Assembly (NCBI RefSeq): GCF_000189275.1
Contig: NZ_AEVT01000083.1
Location: 1-64,000, forward strand
DNA: 64,000 bases
Source of the DNA: Vibrio sinaloensis DSM 21326
GTDB lineage: Bacteria > Pseudomonadota > Gammaproteobacteria > Enterobacterales > Vibrionaceae
Direction of reading: 5' to 3'
Part shown: piece by piece, positions 26,157 through 35,267 of the stretch
How positions within the stretch are numbered: the stretch's first letter is position 1
Layout: each line of letters begins with the position of its first letter
Program-made: the position numbers and the translations under genes
Notes under the pieces: model-generated
The model's database searches: none
The model's input: only the letters and a program-made list of their open reading frames with translations
What the model was told of the DNA's origin: nothing

Positions 26157-27623
26157 TTAATCTAGCTTTGTCCAAGCCGATTGCCAGTGAGAACCAACCC
26201 CCGGCTCATATTGGTTGGCCGATGGTGACCACTGAACACAGTAACCAGAGTAAGGGAAGGCCTTACATTGGTATACGGCACCGTCGGTTGCGAGCACTTT
26301 AGTGCCTTCTGTGTAGCTTTCTAACCCTTCAGGGAAGATAAAGTCGTAATCTCCAGCGGGCGGCGGTGTTTGTTCGTCAACGAGGTGGAAGTCCATTGTG
26401 ACTTGATCAAGCAGGTTGCCTTGCGAATCTTTGCTGACAACCACCAACATATGGTGCCCAGGCTCGGATTTGCTTAATGTCAGTGCCACTGGCTCAACAT
26501 CGCCATCCTTCATCGTTGCAGCATGACTTGCTAGTGCTTCCCTGTGATGGTTATAGACCGTTAGCTCTGCATTGAGATCGCCTACTGCTTCGAGAAGCAA
26601 ATCTAAACGAGTGGCGTCGTTGCCAATCACATATTCGCTGTTTAGACCGCTGACTGTAAGCTCGACATCGGGAATCGGAGTCTCGATTTCATAGCCAATT
26701 TCAACACGCTGTAAACCGGAGTTGGCCTTGAGGTAAACAGGGTTTGAACCATATACAGGCGAGAAGGTCTCTTCACCATCAAACTCACCCGCTTGAATTG
26801 AACTTTGCTCTTGGTTAATTTTGCTCGCTAGAGCGTGTGACCACTGATTTGCGAAGCCCTGTTGCTCTGTGGTGATCACATACTCGGTTCTGTATTGATG
26901 ATTCTCGCCTTGATGGTCGAATACGCGAGTAAACACTTTATCACCCACATTCAGGTCCATCGTTGGGTTAATTTGCCCCCCCTGACTCCAATCAGGAATG
27001 ACAGCGCCATCGCCATCGAATTTTACGTCAATGACATTGTAGAAAGAAGCCGCAGTATCACCCACATCCCAAACGGCTAGAATAACTTGGTAGCCTTCAC
27101 GCTCTGGTACATTACATAAGTGACTGACTCGCTTAGGAGGCTGAACCATATTGCCGTCTACCGTACAAAAAGGGGTTAGGTCAAACGAGTCTCGAGCAAG
27201 GGGTAAATTGGGGTTCCAATCTGGCTTGGTAATGTAGTACTTCCAGTCTTTTGTCACGTGATTTGCTGTAAACGTCCACTCAAAGTACTGCGAGCCTGAC
27301 TGAATTGGGCGTTTCACCCAGCGGTCTGCTGTTTGTTCATCCAGGGCCGCGGCCAATGACGTTTCCGCACTGGCAATTTTTCCATCGCGCGGGCCGGAAG
27401 ATGGAAAGCCATCAGGGCCTTCTACACTTTGCGGCTCGTACTGAATAGCGCCGCATTGAGTGTTTTTCTCATTGGTGTCGCTAGTTGGGAACTTACATAA
27501 CGCGGCGCGGCCTTCTGCGACACCATTCTCGTATGCGGAGACATAGCCGTGTCCGTAGCTGAGTGAGCTAATGCTAAACAGTGCAGCAGCTATGAGTGAT
27601 TTCTTAGGGAGGTTATTCATCAT
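26157..27623 (-). CDS. gbpA: N-acetylglucosamine-binding protein A (chitin adhesin/LPMO)
   Basis: The 488-residue secreted protein closely matches V. cholerae GbpA: signal peptide ending in SYG, then His as the first mature residue (HGYVSA). An AA10 lytic polysaccharide monooxygenase domain follows (to about 210, with [13 protein letters not shown]), two middle domains, and a C-terminal chitin-binding module ([18 protein letters not shown] to the end). The mature N-terminal His and a later His (in ANHVTKDW) would form the copper brace. It attaches cells to chitin and mucin and oxidatively cleaves chitin. The c-di-GMP-I aptamer lies directly upstream in the leader. AAAGGA precedes tandem ATG codons at 27623 and 27620. 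Confidence 0.96.
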   Translation of the reverse strand: MMNNLPKKSLIAAALFSISSLSYGHGYVSAYENGVAEGRAALCKFPTSDTNEKNTQCGAIQYEPQSVEGPDGFPSSGPRDGKIASAETSLAAALDEQTADRWVKRPIQSGSQYFEWTFTANHVTKDWKYYITKPDWNPNLPLARDSFDLTPFCTVDGNMVQPPKRVSHLCNVPEREGYQVILAVWDVGDTAASFYNVIDVKFDGDGAVIPDWSQGGQINPTMDLNVGDKVFTRVFDHQGENHQYRTEYVITTEQQGFANQWSHALASKINQEQSSIQAGEFDGEETFSPVYGSNPVYLKANSGLQRVEIGYEIETPIPDVELTVSGLNSEYVIGNDATRLDLLLEAVGDLNAELTVYNHHREALASHAATMKDGDVEPVALTLSKSEPGHHMLVVVSKDSQGNLLDQVTMDFHLVDEQTPPPAGDYDFIFPEGLESYTEGTKVLATDGAVYQCKAFPYSGYCVQWSPSANQYEPGVGSHWQSAWTKLD

Positions 27624-27689
27624 TTGTCTTTGATCCTTTGGCTGACAACTATCGATGACACCCCGGCATGACGCTCTATATCGGGTTAG

Positions 27690-27775
27690 AGCGGCGGCCC
27701 CGCTATCATAGACAAAATTGTCGACAGACCGGTGGCTTTGCGTCCTATCTTTTCAGATAGTTTGCCAGAAGTGCA
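27690..27775 (-). promoter_or_regulatory. c-di-GMP-I riboswitch (GEMM-I, Vc1-like) in the gbpA leader
   Basis: Read on the minus strand, GGCAAAC (27766-27760) is followed by the hairpin CTATCT-GAAA-AGATAG with its GNRA loop. GACGCAAAGCC (27744-27734), CCGG, and the G-rich TAGCGGGG (27705-27698) of the second helix come next. All conserved GEMM-I blocks are present in order. A further hairpin GCTCTA/TAGAGC (27692-27673) follows and may be part of the expression platform. The gbpA start is 67 bases beyond the aptamer. The same arrangement is known in V. cholerae (Vc1). Confidence 0.93.
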
Positions 27776-28101
27776 TATGAGCAAACGAAATGTAGTTAAA
27801 TAATTTAAGAAAAGCGACGAATGAAATGGGTTTGTGGAAGCATATTCTCGATTTCAAATTTAAGCGACCAATCAACTTGATAAATTTGCAATCATGAGAT
27901 GAATAACATATTGATATCTAATGTATATCCTAAAAAATACATTTGTTCTAGTGATGCTTTGTGGATTGATAATCCCGTTGGCATTAGGCGTTTTGTTGAG
28001 TAGGGCAAACCAAACCTTTGATGAGCGTTAACTTTGGGCTGACATCGCGCTGTATGAAACTACCGACAATTCATTACAGCAAGATATACAAAGGAATCAC
28101 C
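27776..28101. other. AT-rich intergenic region upstream of riboswitch and HTH gene
   Basis: This should contain the leftward gbpA promoter and the rightward promoter of the small HTH gene. I see AT-rich sequence only. AAGGAA at 28090-28095 is the ribosome site of the HTH gene. Confidence 0.35.
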
Positions 28102-28455
28102 ATGGAATTCACCGAACAAGATCGCGACGCACTTTATCAAACTTGGATGTCACAGAAATCAAAGATGCGTCTAACGCAGATGGAATTTGCAAAAAAGCTT
28201 GGTATGAATCAGCTGACCTTTTCTCAAGTGCTGAGAGGTGAGCGACCAATGACGATGTCGTTCGTCAGTCACTTTTGCCGCTTATTGCAACTGGAACCCA
28301 AGCACACCTTCCCATCACTTAAACAGCACAATGAAACTGGGCCAAAGGTGGTATATTTGAAAACTTCGATGAGCGTTGATGGCGAGATTCAAAACGCCTA
28401 TATCGAAGGCAATCAAGTTATCGTCGAGTACGCACATACGGTGAACCCCGAATAA
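28102..28455 (+). CDS. small XRE-type helix-turn-helix protein
   Basis: The 117-residue protein carries a lambda-repressor-like HTH at about 20-70 (RLTQMEFAKKLGMNQLTFSQVLRGERPMTMSFVSHFCRLLQLEP) followed by a short beta-rich tail. The start at 28102 follows AAAGGAA; a longer frame from 28018 is rejected. It is probably a DNA-binding regulator, with no clear target. It stands alone and is not paired with a toxin gene. Confidence 0.82.
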   Translation: MEFTEQDRDALYQTWMSQKSKMRLTQMEFAKKLGMNQLTFSQVLRGERPMTMSFVSHFCRLLQLEPKHTFPSLKQHNETGPKVVYLKTSMSVDGEIQNAYIEGNQVIVEYAHTVNPE

Positions 28456-28556
28456 ACAACGCTAAACTGAAATTACCTAACCGAGTGAAGAGCACTACTT
28501 GTCGGGATGCTTAGATGGTACTCTACCGACTATCAGTACCATCATTGAATCCCAAT

Positions 28557-28772
28557 ATGTTAGAAAAAGAAAATCTGTTGAAGCTGGCAAGAATGCAGAT
28601 GCCATTTGGCAAATATGCGGGCAGAGCGCTCATTGACCTACCTGAAGAGTATTTACTGTGGTTTGATAAAAAAGGTTTCCCAGAAGGAGAGTTGGGCGAG
28701 TTATTGAAACTGTGCCTTGCTCTGAAAATTGAAGGGTTAGACAGCGTGGTTAAGCCTTTAAAAAGAATGTAA
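28557..28772 (+). CDS. DUF3820 family protein
   Basis: The 71-residue protein shows the DUF3820 signature: MPFGKYAGRALIDLPEEYLLWF (about 14-35), then an acidic-hydrophobic tail. The family is widespread in gamma-proteobacteria and has been called a putative quorum-sensing-regulated virulence factor, but its function is not established. I prefer ATG 28557 over the in-frame ATG at 28515 because the family's usual N-terminus begins there. The ribosome site is weak. Confidence 0.8.
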   Translation: MLEKENLLKLARMQMPFGKYAGRALIDLPEEYLLWFDKKGFPEGELGELLKLCLALKIEGLDSVVKPLKRM

Positions 28773-28814
28773 CCTAAAACATAAGCTCATCATTTTTAAA
28801 TTAAAAGACTGACT

Positions 28815-29057
28815 ATGAATTTTGATATCGAAGCACTGCGACATCACCAACTGGTCGAAGATGGCCAACTCGAGGGATGTTATATCCATCAGCCAGCTCA
28901 AGGTAGCCAACAAGATGATAAGGCTGTATTAGCTGAGCGCCAAGCGTTAGAAAAGATGGGCTATAAGGTCGTGCAAGTTCAAGCGAAAGGCAAAACCACA
29001 ACGTTTGCCGAAGCAATGCAAACGTTCGCGAAAAAGAGTGGTCTTCAGCCCAACTAA
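28815..29057 (+). CDS. hypothetical protein (80 aa)
   Basis: This small soluble protein has an N-terminal half with a predicted strand pair (LVEDGQLEGCYIHQPA) and a C-terminal half of two helices (AVLAERQALEKMGYKVVQVQ, TFAEAMQTFAKKSG). I do not recognise a family. The start lacks a strong ribosome site. It is followed by a terminator and preceded by the DUF3820 gene, 42 bases away, so the two may be cotranscribed. Confidence 0.62.
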   Translation: MNFDIEALRHHQLVEDGQLEGCYIHQPAQGSQQDDKAVLAERQALEKMGYKVVQVQAKGKTTTFAEAMQTFAKKSGLQPN

Positions 29058-29105
29058 TCAGCAAGCGGAGTCTGTAAAACTCTCCTAATAAAGCGCCTAT
29101 TCAAA

Positions 29106-29135
29106 AGAGTCAGACCGTTAAGGCTGGCTCTTTTT
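29106..29135 (+). terminator. rho-independent terminator
   Basis: AGAGTCAG (29106-29113) pairs with CTGGCTCT (29124-29131, one G-U pair), followed by five T residues. Confidence 0.82.
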
Positions 29136-29338
29136 ACATCTAATTAGCGGTTGAAATATCGTATCAAACCTGCCACAAATACAAGCGTTAGGTGTGAGGT
29201 TGCAAACCTTTGGTATTATTACTCACGATAGCGTAGCAGTATGTCCAAAAGTGTGGCTCCGCCAATCGAAAACATGGTGATTTAAGTACTACTTATCGGT
29301 TTGCGCTTAAAGTAAACGGGTTTATCAAGGAGAGACGA

Positions 29339-30103
29339 ATGTCAGAGTGCGCGCAGGTCATTCAGACGCTGAAGCAGCAGTTAAAATCACATGGGGTGAA
29401 TTATCAAGATGTTGCTAAAGCGCTGGATTTGAGTGAAGGTTCGGTGAAGCGACTTTTCTCAAACGGTGGCAGCATGAGCCTTGAGCGTTTATCGGCTGTG
29501 TGTAACTTGATCAATCTGGAAATGACAGCACTGTTTAAGCTTGCCGAAGAAGAGAGCCAGAACCTTTCTTCATTGACTTGGGAGCAGGAAAAACAGTTAG
29601 TGGCAGATAAGGTGTTGCTGCTGGTCGCTGTTTGTATCACCAATGGTTATCGTTTTGAGCAGATCCTAGGCCAATACAATCTGAGTGAGCCTCAGTTGAT
29701 TCAAAAACTGGCGCACCTCGATCGCATCAAAGTGATTGAGTTGATGCCGGGTAATCGTATCAAACTCAAGATATCCTCCTCGTTTTCGTGGATTGCAGGA
29801 GGGCCTATTCAGCAATTCTTCCAACAACAGGTGATAAACACCTTCTTCCATACGCACTTTTCCAACAATGACGAAAAACTGGTGATGTCGACCGGGCTGA
29901 TGTCTTTACCGACCAACTATAAGTTCCAACAGCGTATACAGCGCCTAGTGAGAGAGTTCTATGAATCGTGCAACAGCGACAGCGAGCTATCGATGGAAGA
30001 ACGGCATGGTACCTCTATGGTGATTGCCATGCGCCGTTGGAGTTTCCCGTTGTTCGATGAATTCGAATTAGGGGACGACACGGATAAAAGTCGCGCCCAA
30101 TAG
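29339..30103 (+). CDS. XRE-family regulator with a long C-terminal domain
   Basis: The 254-residue protein has an N-terminal HTH (about 14-66; VNYQDVAKALDLSEGSVKRLFSNG, MSLERLSAVCNLINLE) and a ~180-residue all-alpha/beta C-terminal region resembling a winged segment (SEPQLIQKLAHLDRIKVIELMPGNRIKLKI). Ligand and targets are unknown. AAGGAGAGACGA precedes the ATG. It is 120 bases upstream of the VIT/vWA gene on the same strand and could regulate it. Confidence 0.85.
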   Translation: MSECAQVIQTLKQQLKSHGVNYQDVAKALDLSEGSVKRLFSNGGSMSLERLSAVCNLINLEMTALFKLAEEESQNLSSLTWEQEKQLVADKVLLLVAVCITNGYRFEQILGQYNLSEPQLIQKLAHLDRIKVIELMPGNRIKLKISSSFSWIAGGPIQQFFQQQVINTFFHTHFSNNDEKLVMSTGLMSLPTNYKFQQRIQRLVREFYESCNSDSELSMEERHGTSMVIAMRRWSFPLFDEFELGDDTDKSRAQ

Positions 30104-30223
30104 CACCAACGGTAATACTATTTGCTACTTTGCTCGCTGAGCTTTGTCGCATGCCTGCCTTCATGCAATCTACTGAGCAACCAGAGAAAGACTCTCTGAT
30201 GACAGAAGATAACGGAGGCAACA

Positions 30224-32317
30224 ATGTTGAACCGACTGAAAATGATTTCACAAACCGCCATTTGGGGCGTTTTGCTTATCGCTGTATCTATCGCTACGTT
30301 TTCACCAAAGGTACTAGCAGCGGGATTACTTAAACCCGTGAATAGTCAATACAAAGATCTTCAGATCGAATCCCACCATGTTGATGTTGCAATCCAAGAC
30401 GGCTATGCGACCACGTCGATTGAACAGACATTCTACAACCCCAATGATACTGAGTTAGAAGCGTTGTACTCATTCCCTGTTCCGCAAAAAGCCGTTGTGG
30501 GCGAGTTTATCTATTGGATTAATGGCTCGCCGGTGATTGCCGAGGCTGTCTCTAAGGAAAAAGCGCGTAAGATTTACGATGATCAAAAAGCGCAGGGCAA
30601 CGCCACAGCACTCACAGAAAAAGACGCATACAAAACCTTTGATATTCGAGTGTACCCCGTACAGCCGCAGCAGAGCGTGAAGGTGCGGTTGGTATATATG
30701 CAAGATGCATTGTTAGACCATGGCATTGGACGTTATGTATACCCGCTTGAAGAAGGCGGTGTGGATGAAGCCAAAAATAGCTTCTGGACTCGAAACGATA
30801 AAGTAGAACAAGACTTCTCATTCAATGTGACATTACGTTCCGCTTATTCGGTAGATGGTGTCAGGCTGCCCGCACACCCTGCGGCGATGATCTCCCAGCA
30901 AGCCGATGGCGAGCACACCACGTGGAAGGCGACAATCAGCAATCACATGGCCGATCCCATCCAAGAGGGTGAGTCTGTGCAAACTGCTCAGGCGTCAATG
31001 AGACTCGATCAGGATGTGGTTTTCTACTGGCGTTTGCAAGAAGGCTTACCCGGCCGAGTTGATATGGTGGCGTACCGAGATCCTGCATCATCAAAGCGCG
31101 GTACGGTGAAACTGACCTTTACACCGGGTGATGACCTTACTCGAGTAACACAAGGGCGCGACTGGGTGTTCGTGTTAGATAAGTCAGGTTCTATGTCTGG
31201 CAAGTATTCGACACTCGTGGAAGGTGTGCGCCAAGGCTTGGGTAAGTTACCTTCTGAAGACAGATTTCGCGTCGTGATGTTCGATAGTAATACTTATGAT
31301 TTAACAGGCGGATTTGTGGCGGTTAATGCGGCCAATGTCACTAAAGCGTTGCAGTCAGTTGAACAAGTAGAGCCGAGTAATGGCACCAATCTTTACGAAG
31401 GGATGGCTGCCGCGACTCGTAAACTCGATGACGATCGCCCTACTGGTATTGTGTTGGTGACCGATGGTGTGGCGAACGTTGGCGTGACTGAAAAGCGCCG
31501 TTTCTTCGACCTGATGGAAAAACACGATGTGCGACTATTTACATTCATCATGGGTAACAGTGCCAACACGCCGCTCTTAGTTCCCATGACCAAGTTGTCG
31601 AACGGTATTGCGACCTCAGTATCTAACGCTGATGACATTATTGGGCATCTGATGAGTATCACCAGCAAACTGACCTATCAGGCATACCGAAACATCCAGC
31701 TTGATATTGATGGAGTGAAAATTAAAGACCTGACGCCGCAGCAGATCAGCAGCTTGTATCGTGGCGAACAACTGACGGTATTTGGTCACTACTTCAAAGG
31801 CGGGGAAGCGGATATCAAGCTGACTATGGGCATTGGTGGTCAATCCCGCGAATATCGCACTAAAGTGACGCTGCCAGATACTGCAACTGAGCATCCCGAA
31901 CTAGAAAGAATGTGGGCGTTTTCAGCGATTCGTGACCTGCAAGCACAAATGGATTACCTGGAGCAAAAAGACCACGACAAAGAGCAGGCCATTGAAGACA
32001 TCGCCTTGGAGTATGGATTGTTAACAGATTACACCTCGCTGCTGGTGGTAGAAGAGGAAGTGTTTCAGCAACTGGGTATCGAGCGCAAAAACCAAACGAG
32101 AGTACTGAAGGAGCAAAGTGCGCGTGAGATTAAACAGAACCAACCCGTGAAACCAACCCGCGTCGATAAGAATCAACCGACGTTTAGTCAGCCAACACCA
32201 AGCTACTCTGGTGGTGGAAGTGGCGGCGGTGGTGGCAGTATGAACATCTTAGTATTACTGAGCATGATATTGCTGGTGGTTGGCCGAGGAGCAATGGCTA
32301 AAAAGATGCGCAATTAA
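30224..32317 (+). CDS. VIT and vWA domain surface protein with GlyGly-CTERM-like tail
   Basis: The 697-residue protein has a hydrophobic N-terminal segment (about 12-33), a VIT domain (about 38-165; typical EALYSFPVP, A.SKEKARKIYDDQ) and a vWA domain from about 312 with intact MIDAS DKSGSMS (Asp319, Ser321, Ser323). A Pro/Gln-rich linker leads to a tail of Gly-Gly-Ser-rich sequence, a hydrophobic helix and a basic end (AKKMRN). That tail resembles GlyGly-CTERM, the signal cut by rhombosortase; no LPXTG is present although related marine proteins use sortase. A role in surface adhesion or metal-dependent protein binding is inferred from the domains. Confidence 0.87.
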   Translation: MLNRLKMISQTAIWGVLLIAVSIATFSPKVLAAGLLKPVNSQYKDLQIESHHVDVAIQDGYATTSIEQTFYNPNDTELEALYSFPVPQKAVVGEFIYWINGSPVIAEAVSKEKARKIYDDQKAQGNATALTEKDAYKTFDIRVYPVQPQQSVKVRLVYMQDALLDHGIGRYVYPLEEGGVDEAKNSFWTRNDKVEQDFSFNVTLRSAYSVDGVRLPAHPAAMISQQADGEHTTWKATISNHMADPIQEGESVQTAQASMRLDQDVVFYWRLQEGLPGRVDMVAYRDPASSKRGTVKLTFTPGDDLTRVTQGRDWVFVLDKSGSMSGKYSTLVEGVRQGLGKLPSEDRFRVVMFDSNTYDLTGGFVAVNAANVTKALQSVEQVEPSNGTNLYEGMAAATRKLDDDRPTGIVLVTDGVANVGVTEKRRFFDLMEKHDVRLFTFIMGNSANTPLLVPMTKLSNGIATSVSNADDIIGHLMSITSKLTYQAYRNIQLDIDGVKIKDLTPQQISSLYRGEQLTVFGHYFKGGEADIKLTMGIGGQSREYRTKVTLPDTATEHPELERMWAFSAIRDLQAQMDYLEQKDHDKEQAIEDIALEYGLLTDYTSLLVVEEEVFQQLGIERKNQTRVLKEQSAREIKQNQPVKPTRVDKNQPTFSQPTPSYSGGGSGGGGGSMNILVLLSMILLVVGRGAMAKKMRN

Positions 32318-32326
32318 ATACGGAAC

Positions 32327-32350
32327 AGAGGCTGGCTAACACCAGCCTCT
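32327..32350 (+). terminator. hairpin after VIT/vWA gene
   Basis: AGAGGCTGG (32327-32335) pairs with CCAGCCTCT (32342-32350) around CTAACA. The T-tract is weak. Confidence 0.65.
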
Positions 32351-32656
32351 TGCTATCAAGGCGCCGTGATTTCATTACACTCTGGAATCGTAACCCTCAA
32401 GGGTGGCTTGTAATTGGAATCATCAATCCTCTCTCTAATCTAGCCAAAAGTTTGTGACAACGCCTAATCAAAAATGAGTCGATTTATTGAGCAGATTCTT
32501 TTTACTACAAGCCAAGTAAACTCAAGTGTATTCGAAATACACAAATGACTTTCATTAGTCTTGGGATCCATCGTGAGCCCCAAAGTTCATGCCACGCCTA
32601 AACACCAAATAAGGTCTAAACTTTTTGAGTATTCTGTTTTGAATAGGAAACTACCG
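32351..32656. other. AT-rich stretch before the nuclease-like gene
   Basis: The open frame of the nuclease-like gene reaches upstream to 32561 (TTG) with a GTG at 32573, so part of this region may be coding. Otherwise I see only AT-rich sequence, with the tandem near-repeat TATTCGAAATAC around 32528-32541. Confidence 0.35.
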
Positions 32657-33409
32657 ATGAGAAGAGAGTTCGAACGTTGGATGGTAAAAAAAGAACGGAA
32701 AAAGCCCAATACGGCTTATCAATATGCACAGTCAATCGATAAGGTATCTAATCATTACTCTAACCATGCTCAGCGAAATGTTGATCTGTACAGAATTCTA
32801 GATACAGATATGCTAAGGAAAATAAAAGAAGATTACTCCTTGCATGGGAAGTTTAGTGAATTCGGAGGTAAAGGGAATGGTACGATAAGAAATGCGGTTG
32901 CAACTTATTACAGATATCGAGTTGAGTGGGCTTTAAACTCGCCAATTGCGGTTGAAGAAGAATCTGTACCTTTAGATAATGAAAGCAAAGTGTCCGATGA
33001 TGAACTAACCTTCAACCTTTCATACGAGCGTGATCTGCAATCCTCAATGATTCTTCAGATAAACACTTTATTTCCTGAATATCAAATCTTTGGCGGGGAT
33101 ACGTTAGAGGGAGTTGAGTTTGCAATAAACGGGAAACGGATAGATATATTACTAGAACACAAAGAAAGATCGGAGTTGCTTGCGATTGAACTTAAAACAG
33201 GAATCGGAGATTTTAAAGTATTTGGACAAATTGCAATGTACCTAGGACTATTAGAGGAGAGGTTTCCTGGCTACGATTGCAGCGGAGTTATTGTATGTGG
33301 TCAAGTCGATGAATCGTTATCCCTTGCTTGTAAGATGAGTGATCGAGTGTCCGTAAAACAATATAATATACAGATTGTGCTGACAGACCACGATCCTTCT
33401 CGCCCTTAA
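32657..33409 (+). CDS. PD-(D/E)XK nuclease-like protein
   Basis: From ATG 32657 (AGGAAA 6 bases upstream) the product is 250 residues. The C-terminal half has the PD-(D/E)XK pattern: E124 in a helix, Asp163 in RIDILL, Glu178-Leu-Lys180 in AIELKTG, and Gln191 in GQIAMYL, as in NucS/DUF91-type nucleases. The N-terminal ~95 residues form a helical region (TAYQYAQSIDKVSNHYSNH) reminiscent of DNA-binding segments of restriction enzymes. Codon use (many ATA, AGA, AAA) and AT-richness differ from the neighbours, suggesting transfer. No methylase or helicase adjoins it. It may be a solitary defence or repair nuclease. An earlier start at 32573 or 32561 is possible. Confidence 0.7.
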   Translation: MRREFERWMVKKERKKPNTAYQYAQSIDKVSNHYSNHAQRNVDLYRILDTDMLRKIKEDYSLHGKFSEFGGKGNGTIRNAVATYYRYRVEWALNSPIAVEEESVPLDNESKVSDDELTFNLSYERDLQSSMILQINTLFPEYQIFGGDTLEGVEFAINGKRIDILLEHKERSELLAIELKTGIGDFKVFGQIAMYLGLLEERFPGYDCSGVIVCGQVDESLSLACKMSDRVSVKQYNIQIVLTDHDPSRP

Positions 33410-33526
33410 GGTTCAGATTAATTTGGTTAGAGGTGTGTTGGTCAATGGTGCACACCCTTGCTTCTTCTTAACTCGGCGCAAAAAAGTGGATTAAACTCTA
33501 TCAAGCCGCTCTTTTGGTACCAGAAT

Positions 33527-34408
33527 TTATCCAAGGGTGAGTGCAAGGTCCTCAGCGTTCGGAGCCGTTGGGGCTGGCTTGGTATCAATTCCAAGCAATT
33601 GGGTTAAACATTCCTTATCCAATATTGGGTGAGGCTCTATGCCGGTAACTAGGACAATATCTACTGCTGGCAATGGAGGCATGTTATTAAGGATCTTAAG
33701 ATCGTGAGGCACGCTAAGCCTTCCCATCGCGCCTACAGCCATGCCTGAACGAACGATGGCGCGTTGAGCTGATGCGGTATTACAACATGCGAGTAATTGG
33801 TAAGGAGTGCCTCTTTTGGTTAAACCATCAATAGCGGCGGCGTGATATTTGCAGTCAGTTTGAAACAAGGCTAGTGGCAGGGGCTGGGAGTTGTCTAAAT
33901 CAAATTCTGCGTGGCTTATCCACACGCCTTTGTCGCTGGCAAGCCAGTATCCCTCTTCACTATCGGGGGCTCGAGTAACAATGGCTGCGTCTAACTTTCC
34001 TTCATCAAGCTTCTTCCTCAGACTGATACTAGGTTCACTAAATACGTGGATGGAGTATGTAGGTTCGGCGTGCTTCAGGACGCTAATGACATTTGGCAAG
34101 ATGTTGTCGTTGTAATCTTCCGGGCAGCCTAAGCGGAGAGGGCGTTTGTTCTCGTATCGTTTGACTTGTTTGAGTGCTTGATTATGTAAGCTGACCAGCT
34201 GTTCTGCATGGGAGCGAAGTGCTAAACCGGCTTCACTCAATATGAGGTTGCGGCCTTCCTTTTCAAACAAGCTGACGCTGAGTTCTGCTTCCAACTTACG
34301 CATTTGGGCGCTAAACGCGGATTGGGTTCGGTTGATTTGTTTGGCGGCGCGAGTAAAGCTACCGGTTTCCACAAAGGCGAGAAAGCTACGTAGCGCGTCA
34401 ATATCCAT
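33527..34408 (-). CDS. LysR-family transcriptional regulator
   Basis: The ~293-residue protein begins with the LysR HTH (MDIDALRSFLAFVETGSFTRAAKQINRTQSAFSAQMRKLEAEL) and continues with an effector domain. The start at 34408 is standard for the family; an ATG five codons earlier (34423) is possible. It is divergent from the glutathione transferase gene with about 125 bases between them, the usual position of a LysR target. Confidence 0.9.
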   Translation of the reverse strand: MDIDALRSFLAFVETGSFTRAAKQINRTQSAFSAQMRKLEAELSVSLFEKEGRNLILSEAGLALRSHAEQLVSLHNQALKQVKRYENKRPLRLGCPEDYNDNILPNVISVLKHAEPTYSIHVFSEPSISLRKKLDEGKLDAAIVTRAPDSEEGYWLASDKGVWISHAEFDLDNSQPLPLALFQTDCKYHAAAIDGLTKRGTPYQLLACCNTASAQRAIVRSGMAVGAMGRLSVPHDLKILNNMPPLPAVDIVLVTGIEPHPILDKECLTQLLGIDTKPAPTAPNAEDLALTLG

Positions 34409-34535
34409 ATAAAAACCATCCATCGTTTTTGTTGAAGTATTCCATCAAAACTATCCGTTAGTCGGACAGAAAGCAATCGGATATTGTGATTGCCAACTTG
34501 ACGTAATCGTAAATAAAAACTGCATGGAGGCTTCA

Positions 34536-35183
34536 ATGGAACTGTTTATTGGTAACCAAAATTACTCAAGCTGGTCACTTCGCGCGTGGCTGATCTTCTC
34601 GCAATACAATTTGGATGTAAAGGTAACCAAATTGAAGTTGTTTACAGAGGATTTCTACACCACTTTGGAGGACATCACCCCCACGGCCAAAGTGCCAACC
34701 TTGGTCCATGATGGCGTAACAGTGTGGGACTCACTCGCAATCTTAGAATTTGTGAATGAGCAGCACTTACAAGGAAGAGCATGGCCTCGTAAGGCGTTTG
34801 AAAGGGCGAAAGCCCGAGCCATTGCCGCTGAAATGCACTCTGGCTTTTTTGATTTAAGGAATGAGCTACCGATGAATATTCGTGCTCGTAGAAGCGTTGA
34901 GTTAACTGAAGGCGCATTGAGGGATATTAAGCGTATTGATGCCATTTGGTCGGAGCAAGCTAAGCTGTACCCAGGGGAGTGGCTGTTTGGAGACTGGTCA
35001 ATTGCCGATGCCATGTACGCACCTGTTGCACTGCGCTTTCAAACCTACGGGGTCGAGTTATCTGAAGGCGCGAGTGCTTATCAACAAAAGGTTTTGACCA
35101 GCGATTCATTACAGCAATGGCTAAGGGAAGCAAGCTTAGAAAAGGACATTGTTGAAGAGGATGAAGTCGGTGAAGCGGTTTGA
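34536..35183 (+). CDS. glutathione S-transferase family protein
   Basis: The 215-residue cytosolic protein has an N-terminal thioredoxin-like domain (1-80) with the S-N-Y-S-S-W pattern (NQNYSSWSLRAWL, catalytic Ser expected near position 10-12), cis-Pro in KVPTLVHDG and DSLAILEF, and an alpha-helical C-terminal domain. It belongs to the YfcF/zeta-like branch by this motif. It likely conjugates or reduces small electrophiles with glutathione. GGAGG precedes the ATG by 5 bases. It is paired with the divergent LysR gene. Confidence 0.85.
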   Translation: MELFIGNQNYSSWSLRAWLIFSQYNLDVKVTKLKLFTEDFYTTLEDITPTAKVPTLVHDGVTVWDSLAILEFVNEQHLQGRAWPRKAFERAKARAIAAEMHSGFFDLRNELPMNIRARRSVELTEGALRDIKRIDAIWSEQAKLYPGEWLFGDWSIADAMYAPVALRFQTYGVELSEGASAYQQKVLTSDSLQQWLREASLEKDIVEEDEVGEAV

Positions 35184-35267
35184 TAGCTTAGTAAAGCACT
35201 TTATGTTGACGCATTTTGTGTAGAGAGGCTGAAACCACGGGCTCGTTTTCCTGGTGATGTGTCAGCC

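Noticed and set aside
28102..28455. Toxin-antitoxin pair with the small HTH protein as antitoxin
   Set aside because: The neighbours (gbpA riboswitch region and the DUF3820 gene) do not resemble toxins, and spacing does not suggest an operon.
32327..33409. A restriction-modification or other multi-gene defence island around the nuclease-like gene
   Set aside because: No methylase, helicase, integrase or toxin-antitoxin gene is adjacent; only a single nuclease-like gene is supported.
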